Positions 1 to 7,992 of a stretch of DNA of 64,000 nucleotides are shown here, piece after piece; within the stretch, counting starts at the first letter, position 1, and each line of letters starts with the position of its first letter. The position numbers and the translations under genes are program-made. The notes under the pieces were generated by a model. The model saw only the letters and a program-made list of their open reading frames with translations. It ran no database searches and was not told where the DNA came from. This stretch comes from Gracilimonas sp. (GTDB lineage: Bacteria; Bacteroidota; Rhodothermia; Balneolales; Balneolaceae): positions 372,001 through 436,000 of the forward strand of contig NZ_JAVJQO010000006.1 of the NCBI RefSeq assembly GCF_040218225.1, written 5' to 3'.

Positions 1-2
1 CC

Positions 3-275
3 TACCGATTAGGAAAGCTAAAAGACGAAGGCCGTGATCATCCTTCCATGACTTCCCTCGCCAAGCGAAACAATTGTGGAAAGGCCCTCGAAATTGCCCG
101 TATCTCCCGCGACATGCATGGCGGGAATGGCATTGTGGGTGATTATCGGGTTATCCATCATGTAATGAATCTGGAGTCCGTTAATACCTATGAGGGTACT
201 TATGATATTCATGGGCTCATTCTTGGCCGTGAAATTACCGGCATTCAGGCATTCACTCCTAAAGGGAATGACTAA
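3..275 (+). CDS. Acyl-CoA dehydrogenase, glutaryl-CoA dehydrogenase-like (C-terminal part)
   Basis: The reading frame is open from the left edge, so only the last ~90 residues are present. They form the C-terminal helical domain of an acyl-CoA dehydrogenase. The segments RDMHGGNGI and [10 protein letters not shown] followed by [13 protein letters not shown] are the FAD-binding/tetramer-interface signature of the family, and this wording is closest to glutaryl-CoA dehydrogenase, which oxidises and decarboxylates glutaryl-CoA to crotonyl-CoA in lysine/tryptophan breakdown. The catalytic Glu lies upstream, outside the window, so the substrate call rests on family resemblance only. It stops 2 nt before the start of the YccF-like gene, suggesting co-transcription. 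Confidence 0.85.
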   Translation, partial: YRLGKLKDEGRDHPSMTSLAKRNNCGKALEIARISRDMHGGNGIVGDYRVIHHVMNLESVNTYEGTYDIHGLILGREITGIQAFTPKGND

Positions 276-277
276 CC

Positions 278-652
278 ATGAACATCCTTGGCAATATCAT
301 CTGGTTTATTTTCGGCGGAATATTTGTAGCAATAGAATATGCTATTTCAAGTCTGCTTTTATGTCTGACTATCATTGGAATTCCATTCGGACTTCAGACT
401 TTTAAACTGGCCAGGCTGGCTCTGTTTCCTTTTGGTAAGAAAACAGTGGTGAATGAAAAATCAGATGGTTGCCTTTCTCTTGCTATGAATATTCTCTGGA
501 TTTTAGTCGGCGGAATATGGATCAGCATTACTCACATTGTGTTTGGAGCTATTCTGTTTATAACCATCATCGGAATCCCTTTTGCCAAACAACATTTTAA
601 ATTGGCATCAGTAGCCTTACTACCCTTTGGCAGAGTCATCGTTAAGGATTAA
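278..652 (+). CDS. YccF-domain inner-membrane protein
   Basis: A 124-residue integral membrane protein made of two similar halves, each with a hydrophobic stretch followed by an IGIPFG/IGIPFA motif and a short FKLA...LLPFG tail (about residues 33-52 and 90-115). This duplicated pattern is the YccF (DUF307) signature. No biochemical function is established for the family. The start follows the preceding stop by 2 nt, so it is probably translated from the same mRNA as the acyl-CoA dehydrogenase. Confidence 0.85.
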   Translation: MNILGNIIWFIFGGIFVAIEYAISSLLLCLTIIGIPFGLQTFKLARLALFPFGKKTVVNEKSDGCLSLAMNILWILVGGIWISITHIVFGAILFITIIGIPFAKQHFKLASVALLPFGRVIVKD

Positions 653-739
653 TTTAGTCTTGTTCCAAATTTCGCCTTTATAACTATTTACAAGACCTTA
701 GTTCTACTTTGTTATACATTCCAAAAAAAGGAGGAGACC

Positions 740-1216
740 ATGAAATCAATGAGTTTAAAAATATTTGCCGGACTTTTTTTGATGCTTATAATTCTGCAAT
801 TTTTTGGGCCGGATACTTCTTCGCCGGCTACTGATCCTTCCAAAGATTTCATCACAAACGCACAACCCCCTGAGCAAGTGAGCAGTATCCTCAAAAGTGC
901 TTGTTATGATTGCCATTCTTATCAAACCAAATACCCCTGGTATTCAAATATAGAACCTGTTTCGTGGTGGCTTCAGGATCATATTGACGAAGGAAGAGAT
1001 GAATTCAATATGTCATTGTGGGCTGATTACTCCACCCGTCGCGCTGATCACAAGCTTGAAGAAGCTATAGAGCTTGTTGAGGAAGAAGAAATGCCGCTGC
1101 CTTCATATACCTGGATTCACGGAGATGCCAGACTTACCTCAGAACAAAGACAGACACTAATTGAATGGTTCACCACGCTCAGAACCGAAATTTCTGCAGA
1201 TTCCCTGGATAATTAG
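740..1216 (+). CDS. Exported haem-binding-domain protein
   Basis: A 158-residue protein with an N-terminal hydrophobic signal or anchor (residues ~5-22) and a single CxxCH haem c attachment motif at C55, C58 and H59, followed by YPWYSN and SWWLQDHI, the pattern of the Bacteroidota 'haem-binding domain' family. It is probably a periplasmic or membrane-tethered mono-haem protein needing the cytochrome c maturation system. A clear AGGAGG ribosome binding site lies 7 nt before the ATG, unusually strong for this window. The electron-transfer partner cannot be read from context. Confidence 0.82.
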   Translation: MKSMSLKIFAGLFLMLIILQFFGPDTSSPATDPSKDFITNAQPPEQVSSILKSACYDCHSYQTKYPWYSNIEPVSWWLQDHIDEGRDEFNMSLWADYSTRRADHKLEEAIELVEEEEMPLPSYTWIHGDARLTSEQRQTLIEWFTTLRTEISADSLDN

Positions 1217-1302
1217 ATTCATTTTTTAAAAAACTAAACCATAAGATTAAAGGTTTTTTTCAATTCATTGATTTACTTTAAGCCACAATCTAAAAAACGG
1301 AT

Positions 1303-1803
1303 ATGACGCTTAAAGAGCAGCTTTTAAACAATACAGACGTTTTCATCAATAAGATCAACGAGTTCTCAGAAACTCAATTCAATGTTAAGCCCAATACGGA
1401 TTCATGGTCCGCTGCAGAAGTGCTGGAACATGTATATCGTTCTGAATTTGGAGTTCCTCGCCTTTTTATCGGTGAAACCAGAAAAGTAATGGACAGGAAA
1501 CCCGATGCACTTGTGGCCAAAATGAAAGCTCGCTTTTTAGAGTCTGACAAAAAAATGAAAGCTTCCGGAGTTATCCTTCCTACAGAAGGAAAGAAATCAA
1601 AAAAAGAACTGATTGAAAAATTCCGTATCAACCGTCAGAAAATTGCCGATCTGATCGACGAACTACCTCCTGACGAACTTTGCCTGAAATTTGAGCACCC
1701 TGTATTTGGACTTTTAACCCGTATGGAATGGGTTCACTTTAATATGATTCATAGTCAGCGACATATGAAACAGCTTGAACGCATTCAATCAGGACTTCAA
1801 TGA
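1303..1803 (+). CDS. DinB-family (DinB_2) protein
   Basis: A 166-residue cytoplasmic protein that reads as a four-helix-bundle DinB/YfiT-type domain. The HxxY helix (EVLEHVYRSEFG, about residue 47) and the C-terminal HFNMIHSQRHMKQLERI segment supply the three metal-binding His residues of this superfamily. Members include metal-dependent thiol transferases and proteins of unknown role; no substrate can be assigned. Its stop overlaps an alternative upstream start of the next gene, and it is co-directional with it. Confidence 0.8.
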   Translation: MTLKEQLLNNTDVFINKINEFSETQFNVKPNTDSWSAAEVLEHVYRSEFGVPRLFIGETRKVMDRKPDALVAKMKARFLESDKKMKASGVILPTEGKKSKKELIEKFRINRQKIADLIDELPPDELCLKFEHPVFGLLTRMEWVHFNMIHSQRHMKQLERIQSGLQ

Positions 1804-1847
1804 TATTTACCCAAAATCATTTGCAACAAAAAGGACTATCTTACACC

Positions 1848-2813
1848 ATGAGAGCTGCTTTAACGACTTTTGTACTGCTCATTTTTTCTTTTTCTTTTGA
1901 CAGTTATGCACAGAATAACCAGCTGCCCGGTGGCGAAGAAGTGGTATTTAAAAGTGGTGACCTTGTTCTCAATGGAAGGTTGATTTTACCGGATAGTGCT
2001 GAGAATGTGCCCGTCCTTATCTTTATGGGTGGAATGTATGAATGGGGAGATTTTCATCCTCAGCGAGAGGTTTTTATTCGTGAAAATCTGGAAGCGGTTT
2101 TCCCTCCGGCCGGTGTTGGCATTCTATATTATGATCCGCGGGGAACAGGAGAATCTGATGGACGTTGGGGACGAGCCTCACTAACTGACTTTGCAGACGA
2201 TGCCAAAGCAGCTATTCATTATTTAGAACAACGCAAAGAAGTAGATCCCAGCCGAATTGGTATTATAGGGCTCGGTGAAGATGGCTGGGTAGCTCAGGTT
2301 GTAGCAGCCACGGCACCGGAACGCGTCAAATTAATGGGCTCACTTGCAGGGCCAACTTTTGATCCAAACAGACAGCTCGTTAATGAATATCATAGCGGGT
2401 ATGTCTGTAACGGTCAGGATAGTGCCAGTGCCCATAAAAAGGCAGTTCAGAAAGCCCAATCTCATCAAAACTGGGTTTCCGTGCTTCCGCTTACAAAGCG
2501 CTGGCGTCATATGAATATGAAGATTGGATTTGAGCCAGCCACGTATATCAATACCATTAGTATTCCCGCCCTGTTTGTTTTTGCTGAGAATGACGGACAA
2601 GTTTATCCTGACTGGGCAATGGAAAGCCTTCGAAATATATATCCTGACTCCCTTCCCTCAAATTTCACCGTACAAACAATTGCCGGGGCCAATCACTTCT
2701 TCCACGTTGTACCAAAGTGCTACGACTACCTGGAAGAGAGCCAAAGTGTAGAAAAAAACTTTTCATTCCGTTTTAAAGAGGTTTTTCAGGATTGGGTATT
2801 CGAAAACCTATAG
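1848..2813 (+). CDS. Exported alpha/beta-hydrolase fold protein lacking the nucleophile Ser
   Basis: The frame is open from an ATG at 1800, but the ATG at 1848 starts a normal signal peptide (hydrophobic core then DSYAQ), so 1848 is chosen, giving 321 residues. The fold is clear: an oxyanion-hole strand, YYDPRGTGESDG, a nucleophile-elbow region, an acid-bearing VFAENDGQVYPD strand and GANHFF with the His. At the elbow, where relatives have GHSEGG, this protein has GLGEDG (G143 in place of Ser). The acid and His are kept. Hydrolase activity by the normal mechanism is therefore unlikely; the true role is unknown. Confidence 0.8.
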   Translation: MRAALTTFVLLIFSFSFDSYAQNNQLPGGEEVVFKSGDLVLNGRLILPDSAENVPVLIFMGGMYEWGDFHPQREVFIRENLEAVFPPAGVGILYYDPRGTGESDGRWGRASLTDFADDAKAAIHYLEQRKEVDPSRIGIIGLGEDGWVAQVVAATAPERVKLMGSLAGPTFDPNRQLVNEYHSGYVCNGQDSASAHKKAVQKAQSHQNWVSVLPLTKRWRHMNMKIGFEPATYINTISIPALFVFAENDGQVYPDWAMESLRNIYPDSLPSNFTVQTIAGANHFFHVVPKCYDYLEESQSVEKNFSFRFKEVFQDWVFENL

Positions 2814-2893
2814 AGCAACTTTGAAATTTAGTTGCATTTCCGTTGATTAAGGAACTCGCCTAACTTCTTTAAATAACGTATCGGAGTAGTGCT

Positions 2894-3349
2894 ATGAAAA
2901 CATTTCTAAAATTTCTGGGCCTTGTATTTATTCTCAATATTGTACGCTACCTGATTGGCGGCCCTATTGAAGCCATTGTTTTGATGGAGCCCATGCATGC
3001 TGTACTCCCTCAGTATCCCCAGGTTTTTGATACGGATTTTTCCACGACAGATTTTACCATCTCTTTATTCTACAATTTTATGATGTGGCTGACAGCAACG
3101 TGGGTTTTCTATATTTCTCATCCACAGCTGAAAGGAAACTACATTATCAAAAGCCTCAAAGTTTTTGCTCTTATGGGACTTTTCTTCATCAGCCTGGCTG
3201 CGGTTTATATGAATCACTACACCGCTGATGTCAAGGTTTTTTACTTATACAGCATGCTTGATGCAGTAATTCTCTTCCCCCTGGTAGGTGTGGCAAATGG
3301 ATTTTTATTTCCCAGGATTTTCAAAAAGGAATTATCGGAAGCCGGTTAA
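2894..3349 (+). CDS. Four-TM membrane protein of unknown function
   Basis: A 151-residue protein with about four hydrophobic segments (residues ~5-25, 55-75, 88-108, 118-138) and no motif I recognise. A GGAG sequence upstream of the ATG supports the start. Its TAA overlaps the stop of the convergent minus-strand cyclophilin gene through the palindrome TTAA, so the two genes meet tail to tail with no spacer. Confidence 0.65.
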   Translation: MKTFLKFLGLVFILNIVRYLIGGPIEAIVLMEPMHAVLPQYPQVFDTDFSTTDFTISLFYNFMMWLTATWVFYISHPQLKGNYIIKSLKVFALMGLFFISLAAVYMNHYTADVKVFYLYSMLDAVILFPLVGVANGFLFPRIFKKELSEAG

Positions 3350-5388
3350 TCTCCATTCTGCCAATAAGCTTTCAGCACTTTATCTCCTACCATAATCCGG
3401 TCTACCACCTCCATTCCTTCAACCACTTCACCAATGATGGTGTATCGGCCATTCAGGTGCGGAGCCCAATCATGCATCACAAAATATTGACTACCCTCTG
3501 TATCAGTCCCGGCGCTGGCAATTCCCACCATTCCTCTGTAGTACTCTTTTCCTGACGACTCAGTAGGTACAACATAGTCAGGTCCGCCAAAACCATCTCC
3601 GGTTTCTACATCTCCTCCCTGTATCACAAAGTTTGGTACTACCCGGTGAAAGGCTATAGAATCATAGGCACCTGCCCGGGTCAAACTATCTATTCCGGAA
3701 ATTGTAGCCGGAGCAGAGAGTACATCCATGGCAATTTTGATGATGCCCTCCTGGGTTTCTAAAACCCATACAGGTTCGTAGTCCAGAGCTGCCAATCTTT
3801 CCCAGTTTGGTCTTCGGAAAACCGGCGGTTCTGCTTCAGTATCAGGTACATCCCAACCCTGACTTGCGAGTGTGGAATTCAATGCAGGATTTCCTTTTGC
3901 TGCCAAAGAATCAATTAGAGGCTGAGCCTCACTTTGAAAACGCTCATACAAAAAACCTGCCATCGATTGGTATACCTCAATGTCTTCAGGCAACTGATAG
4001 TTAGTCAGTAAATCCTCAATACGGCTAAAGTCTTCATCCAAAATCAGGTCAGATGACTCCAGGAGTGAAGCTATCACATAAGTAATAGATCGATCTCCTC
4101 TTTCAAGAAAACCAAGTGCTATCTCCCTTACATTTTCTTTTCGGGATGAGGTTTGCTGAGCTTTATCAATTGAACCCCACCAACCTGATAGCGCCTGCGC
4201 AGCAAACAGAGCTTCCATCCTGTTGGCACTACCTGCGTACTCCTGCAGCTTAGCAATGTAAGAATCTGCTTCCAGTGCCTTCTGATAAATATTCAGCTTT
4301 TTAATAAGAAGATACTCCTGATCCCCAGATAAAGACTCCGTTATATCGAGATAATCTTCCACATTGCTTAATGCCATAATCCCTGACAAGCGTACTGAAG
4401 CCTCTTTATCTTCATTCTCAATGATTTTAGCGACAACTACTTCATCAAAAGTGCTTGGCTTTTCTGCATGACCAGCTAACCGATTCAGTGCGACTTCATT
4501 CACCACAGGATTTGAATGGTTAAGCAGCAGAGAATACGCTTCCTCAAGCTTTTCGCTCCATCCTACATTTGAAATCTGATTAGCCAGCTCAACAGCAAGC
4601 TGAACATTCATTTCTGATACATCATCTAAAGGAAGTCGCTCAAAAGTCCATTCAGCGTCACTCTTAAAAGATATTCTTAAGGCATACTGCCGGATATATG
4701 GACTTTCCACCCATTCATATGCTTCCCAGATATTCTTTCGAATCTGCTCATCTTCAATTACCTGCTCTCCTCTGAATAGTCCATAGAAATAAGCCCGGTA
4801 TAAATCTACATCCTCCAATACTGCAGCATATCGTAAAATACTTCTCCGGGAAGACTCCGGGATTTTATAATTCATCATAAGCCGCCCCATAGCCAATGCT
4901 GAACTATATTCGTAGTCAGAATCAGGCCCAATGATTTCATCAAAATTCTGAGTCAACAGATCTAATGATTCCTGATTACCCTGCTGGCCTAGTACCATGC
5001 TAATTCCATTTCTCATTGAAGCCCTGCGATTCCAGAGACTATGAAGCCTCGTTAATTGCTCATCTGTAAGTTCATGTGCGCTTAAAGCCATCCATCCCAA
5101 ATCAGAGTTTGCATACTGTGCTTTAGTTATGAAATCATTCATGTTTTTTACCGGGGTACTAACAAGCGCCCGCCATGCCTGGTCTCTGATATAGGAATCC
5201 GGATGTTCTGTATATCCCAAGAGAGAATCAGCATTTCGATCAAAGACATGCCTGTATAGCTCAGGGTATTCATCCGTTAGAAGCTCTGAATATGCACTTT
5301 CCTGCATGCATGATGCTGCAAAAAGTCCTGTGATACACAGCACCAAAAACATACACATACTTTTTACACATTTGTTATTGAACTTCAT
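3346..5388 (-). CDS. HEAT-like repeat lipoprotein with C-terminal cyclophilin PPIase domain
   Basis: The frame extends to an ATG at 5412, but an ATG at 5388 has GGAG about 7 nt upstream and begins directly with a lipoprotein signal ending AASC, so 5388 is preferred (680 residues). Residues ~30-500 are helical and repetitive, HEAT/armadillo-like (recurrent ALSG..., VRLSGIMALSN, ALFAAQALSGW). Residues ~525-680 form a cyclophilin-type peptidyl-prolyl isomerase with FHRVVPNFVIQGGD, SQYFVMHDWAPHLNGRYT and a GEVVEGMEVVD end. It probably acts as a membrane-anchored periplasmic folding factor or scaffold. It is divergent from lexA. Confidence 0.85.
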   Translation of the reverse strand: MKFNNKCVKSMCMFLVLCITGLFAASCMQESAYSELLTDEYPELYRHVFDRNADSLLGYTEHPDSYIRDQAWRALVSTPVKNMNDFITKAQYANSDLGWMALSAHELTDEQLTRLHSLWNRRASMRNGISMVLGQQGNQESLDLLTQNFDEIIGPDSDYEYSSALAMGRLMMNYKIPESSRRSILRYAAVLEDVDLYRAYFYGLFRGEQVIEDEQIRKNIWEAYEWVESPYIRQYALRISFKSDAEWTFERLPLDDVSEMNVQLAVELANQISNVGWSEKLEEAYSLLLNHSNPVVNEVALNRLAGHAEKPSTFDEVVVAKIIENEDKEASVRLSGIMALSNVEDYLDITESLSGDQEYLLIKKLNIYQKALEADSYIAKLQEYAGSANRMEALFAAQALSGWWGSIDKAQQTSSRKENVREIALGFLERGDRSITYVIASLLESSDLILDEDFSRIEDLLTNYQLPEDIEVYQSMAGFLYERFQSEAQPLIDSLAAKGNPALNSTLASQGWDVPDTEAEPPVFRRPNWERLAALDYEPVWVLETQEGIIKIAMDVLSAPATISGIDSLTRAGAYDSIAFHRVVPNFVIQGGDVETGDGFGGPDYVVPTESSGKEYYRGMVGIASAGTDTEGSQYFVMHDWAPHLNGRYTIIGEVVEGMEVVDRIMVGDKVLKAYWQNGD

Positions 5389-5438
5389 ATTCAAACTCCG
5401 TTTATTACACATGTTTCTTACATTAAATTACAGACGCC

Positions 5439-6095
5439 ATGGATAATGCACATTTGACTCGTAAACAGCACGAATTTTTCACCTTCATTGTCGACTACAA
5501 AAAAGAAAATGAAGTGTGGCCAACATATCGTGAGATCGCGGACCACTTTGGTTATGCATCTCCCAATAGCGTGACCCAAAATATACAGGCACTACTCAAG
5601 AAAGGCTATTTAGTTAAAAGGAATGATGAAGAATATGATCTGCCTTCCGATAAAAAGAGTCTATTGGGTGAGACCGAGGAACAAGAGGGAATTCCAATTC
5701 GTGGACTGATTGCAGCCGGATCCCTTCAGGAAGCGGTAGAAGCTAACCTGGGAAGTATTACACTTGATACGCTCTTTCCAAACCTTGACGACTTATTCGC
5801 TCTTCGTGTGACCGGCTTCAGTATGAAAGATGTAGGTATTTATGATGGAGATTTTGTACTGCTGATGGATACTGATGTGAAAAATGGCGACATCGGAGCA
5901 GTTCTGTACGACGGAGAAACCAGCTTAAAGAAAATTTATTGGGATGATAACGGCTTACGGCTTGAACCTGCCAACGAAGATTATGACGACATATTTATTG
6001 AACCCGATGTATTTGAAGAAGTCCGCATTATTGGAAAATATATCGGTCATGTGAATCGGCAAGGGTTTCAGCGAGCTATTCCTCTGGTTGCTTAA
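5439..6095 (+). CDS. lexA: LexA repressor / SOS-response S24 peptidase
   Basis: A 218-residue LexA with an N-terminal winged helix (residues 1-65, including PTYREIADHFGYASPNSV), a self-cleavage site at A93-G94 and a catalytic dyad at S128 (GFSMKDVGI) and K164 (TSLKKI). RecA-stimulated autocleavage would inactivate it and induce DNA-repair genes; uvrA, a usual member of that regulon, also lies in this window. It diverges from the cyclophilin lipoprotein gene over a spacer of about 50 nt. I could not identify an operator with confidence. Confidence 0.93.
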   Translation: MDNAHLTRKQHEFFTFIVDYKKENEVWPTYREIADHFGYASPNSVTQNIQALLKKGYLVKRNDEEYDLPSDKKSLLGETEEQEGIPIRGLIAAGSLQEAVEANLGSITLDTLFPNLDDLFALRVTGFSMKDVGIYDGDFVLLMDTDVKNGDIGAVLYDGETSLKKIYWDDNGLRLEPANEDYDDIFIEPDVFEEVRIIGKYIGHVNRQGFQRAIPLVA

Positions 6096-6328
6096 GGCAA
6101 CGGAGAATCTTCATTCAGGTGAGTCGGAAGATCTTTATCATCAAGAATAGTTGTCTTCTTGTTCGGCACTTTGAGTTCTTTAGCTATAGTAAGAAATCGA
6201 CCGTTTGCGTCTTTCCGCGCTTCATGTAGCTGTGAATCTTTAATCCAGGCCCGTCCGCCATCTCTCTGCAGCCGTTTTGTATTTTTATACTTAAATGCTT
6301 GTTCGTGAAGCGATGGTAGTTTTTTCAT
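6092..6328 (-). CDS. Small basic protein of unknown function
   Basis: A 78-residue hydrophilic, Lys/Arg/Asp-rich frame without signal peptide or known motif. It fills the space between lexA and rplU and its stop overlaps the lexA stop tail to tail by the TTAA palindrome. Support is only that it fills a coding-sized gap, starts with ATG and has ordinary composition; it could be a spurious frame. Confidence 0.5.
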   Translation of the reverse strand: MKKLPSLHEQAFKYKNTKRLQRDGGRAWIKDSQLHEARKDANGRFLTIAKELKVPNKKTTILDDKDLPTHLNEDSPLP

Positions 6329-6386
6329 TATTTTTGATTGAATTTCATTTTTCTAAATTTAAGTGAAGTTTCTGAATTTATCAGTA

Positions 6387-6394
6387 TAGATTTG
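6387..6394 (+). promoter_or_regulatory. Possible Bacteroidota-type -7 element upstream of rplU
   Basis: TAGATTTG fits the TAnnTTTG -7 consensus described for Bacteroidota primary sigma factor and lies 73 nt upstream of the rplU start. No convincing TTG -33 partner is seen at the expected distance, so this is weak. Confidence 0.25.
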
Positions 6395-6466
6395 CTTTGT
6401 TTTGTCTGATCTAAGCCTTATCTTTTCAAGCTCTGAATTAAACGCAAAGAAAGAAATTAATCGATT

Positions 6467-6982
6467 ATGTACGCTATTGTTGAAATCGGCGGACACCAAT
6501 ACAAAGTAGCTGAAAACGACGTGCTGTTTGTGGATAAGCAAAACGCCGACGGTAAGACGCTTACATTTGATAAAGTGTTGCTGATTAAAGATGACAACGG
6601 AAATGTAAACATTGGAACTCCTGTTGTTGAAGGAGCTGAAATTTCCGCTACGATCCTGGATACGGTTAAAGCTGATAAAGTATTAGTGTTCAAGAAAAAA
6701 CGCCGTAAAGGATACCAGAAACTTAATGGACACCGACAGGTAATGTCTCAGATTCAAATTGAGAGCATTTCTGCATCCGGTTCTACTTCAAAAAAGAAAG
6801 CCGCTAAGAAAGAAGAAGCTCCTGCTCCTAAAGCAGAAGCCAAAAAGTCAGCTCCCAAAAAAGAAAAATCCGTTGATTTAGAATCAATGACAGTAGCTGA
6901 ACTTAAAGACTTAGCAAAAGAAAAAGGCCTGACAGGATACTCAAGTATGAGAAAGGCCGAACTGATTGAAGCATTATCATAA
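6467..6982 (+). CDS. rplU: 50S ribosomal protein L21 with C-terminal Rho_N/SAP-like extension
   Basis: Residues 1-102 are a complete L21 (MYAIVEIGGHQYKV start; KKKRRKGYQKLNGHRQ rRNA-binding segment). A Lys/Ala/Glu/Pro-rich linker (103-135) follows, then a 36-residue helical module (DLESMTVAELKDLAKEKGL...MRKAELIEAL) resembling the Rho N-terminal/SAP/HeH type of nucleic-acid-binding domain. L21 of E. coli is about 103 residues, so the tail is an added domain. It is followed 26 nt later by rpmA, the usual pairing. Confidence 0.93.
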   Translation: MYAIVEIGGHQYKVAENDVLFVDKQNADGKTLTFDKVLLIKDDNGNVNIGTPVVEGAEISATILDTVKADKVLVFKKKRRKGYQKLNGHRQVMSQIQIESISASGSTSKKKAAKKEEAPAPKAEAKKSAPKKEKSVDLESMTVAELKDLAKEKGLTGYSSMRKAELIEALS

Positions 6983-7008
6983 ATTTTCATTACTAAACCC
7001 TTACTGTT

Positions 7009-7266
7009 ATGGCACATAAGAAAGGTCAAGGTTCAACAAAGAACGGTCGTGATTCAAACCCAAAAATGTTGGGTGTTAAAAAATTCGGTGGCGAGTTTGT
7101 ACGTGCCGGAGGAATTATCGTGCGTCAGCGCGGAACCAAATTTCACCCAGGTGAAAATGTAAAACGAGGTGGCGACGATACTCTTTTCGCAACTTCTGAT
7201 GGTACCGTTAATTTTGCTGTTCGTTCAGGTGGACGTAAGCACGTTAATGTAGATCCTATCAACTGA
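7009..7266 (+). CDS. rpmA: 50S ribosomal protein L27
   Basis: An 85-residue L27 beginning [17 protein letters not shown], the family hallmark; the N-terminus reaches toward the peptidyl-transferase centre. The start is mature-like, with no cleavable N-terminal extension of the Firmicutes type. It forms an operon with rplU and ends before a strong intrinsic terminator. Confidence 0.97.
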   Translation: MAHKKGQGSTKNGRDSNPKMLGVKKFGGEFVRAGGIIVRQRGTKFHPGENVKRGGDDTLFATSDGTVNFAVRSGGRKHVNVDPIN

Positions 7267-7286
7267 TTTACAGTTATAAGAAATTT

Positions 7287-7322
7287 AAAGCCTCGTACAT
7301 ATTTTTGTACGAGGCTTTTTTT
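7287..7322 (+). terminator. Intrinsic terminator after rpmA
   Basis: A 13-bp perfect stem (7287-7299 with 7306-7318) around a 6-nt loop, followed by a T-run. It closes the rplU-rpmA operon. It ends only about 14 nt before the next start codon. Confidence 0.93.
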
Positions 7323-7335
7323 ATATCTTATCGTT

Positions 7336-7989
7336 ATGAAAAACCCTGAAATACCCGGTCTTGATATCCCTGTAAATAACATCTACTGCATTGGCAGAAA
7401 TTATGCTCAACATGCAAAAGAATTAGGCAATTCTGTTCCTAAAATTCCCATTGTATTCATTAAACCATTAGGCACAATCTGCTACAGCGATACCACCATT
7501 GAACTGCCTGTCCAAAGTAATGATGTCCATTTTGAGGCTGAGATTGTAGTCGCTATTTCAAAAGAAGGCAAGAGCATTTCTCAAGGTTCTGCCCTTAATT
7601 ATGTTGCAGGTTATGGTGCCGGCATCGACTTTACAGCCCGGGATATTCAGTCCATTTCCAAGAAGCAGGGACAGCCATGGACCATAGCAAAAGGTTTCGA
7701 TAATTTTGCCCCCATCAGCACCTTTGTTCCATCTTCCCAAATTGAAAACCCAAATGACCTTGATATAAAGCTTTTTCACAACGGATTTGTAAAGCAACAT
7801 GGAAATTCCTCAGAAATGGTTTTTCCTATAGCCAACTTAATATCCTTTCTTTCCAGCATTTTCACCCTTCATCCTGGAGACCTCATCTTTACAGGCACAC
7901 CTGAAGGTGTTGGTCCGGTTGAATCAGGAGATAAACTGGAAGTGCTGTTAAATAATGGAGCTACAACATTAACGGTGAATATCGGATAG
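7336..7989 (+). CDS. Fumarylacetoacetate hydrolase family protein
   Basis: A 217-residue single-domain FAH-family enzyme. The metal-binding acidic residues appear as the EAE pair at E67/E69 and D98 (GIDFTARD), and the C-terminal FTGTPEGVGPVESGD is typical. Proteins of this size include acylpyruvases, fumarylpyruvate hydrolases and oxaloacetate decarboxylases, so the substrate is open. The start lies just after the rpmA terminator. It ends 3 nt before the start of the M23 gene and probably shares its transcript. Confidence 0.87.
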   Translation: MKNPEIPGLDIPVNNIYCIGRNYAQHAKELGNSVPKIPIVFIKPLGTICYSDTTIELPVQSNDVHFEAEIVVAISKEGKSISQGSALNYVAGYGAGIDFTARDIQSISKKQGQPWTIAKGFDNFAPISTFVPSSQIENPNDLDIKLFHNGFVKQHGNSSEMVFPIANLISFLSSIFTLHPGDLIFTGTPEGVGPVESGDKLEVLLNNGATTLTVNIG

Positions 7990-7992
7990 GCT

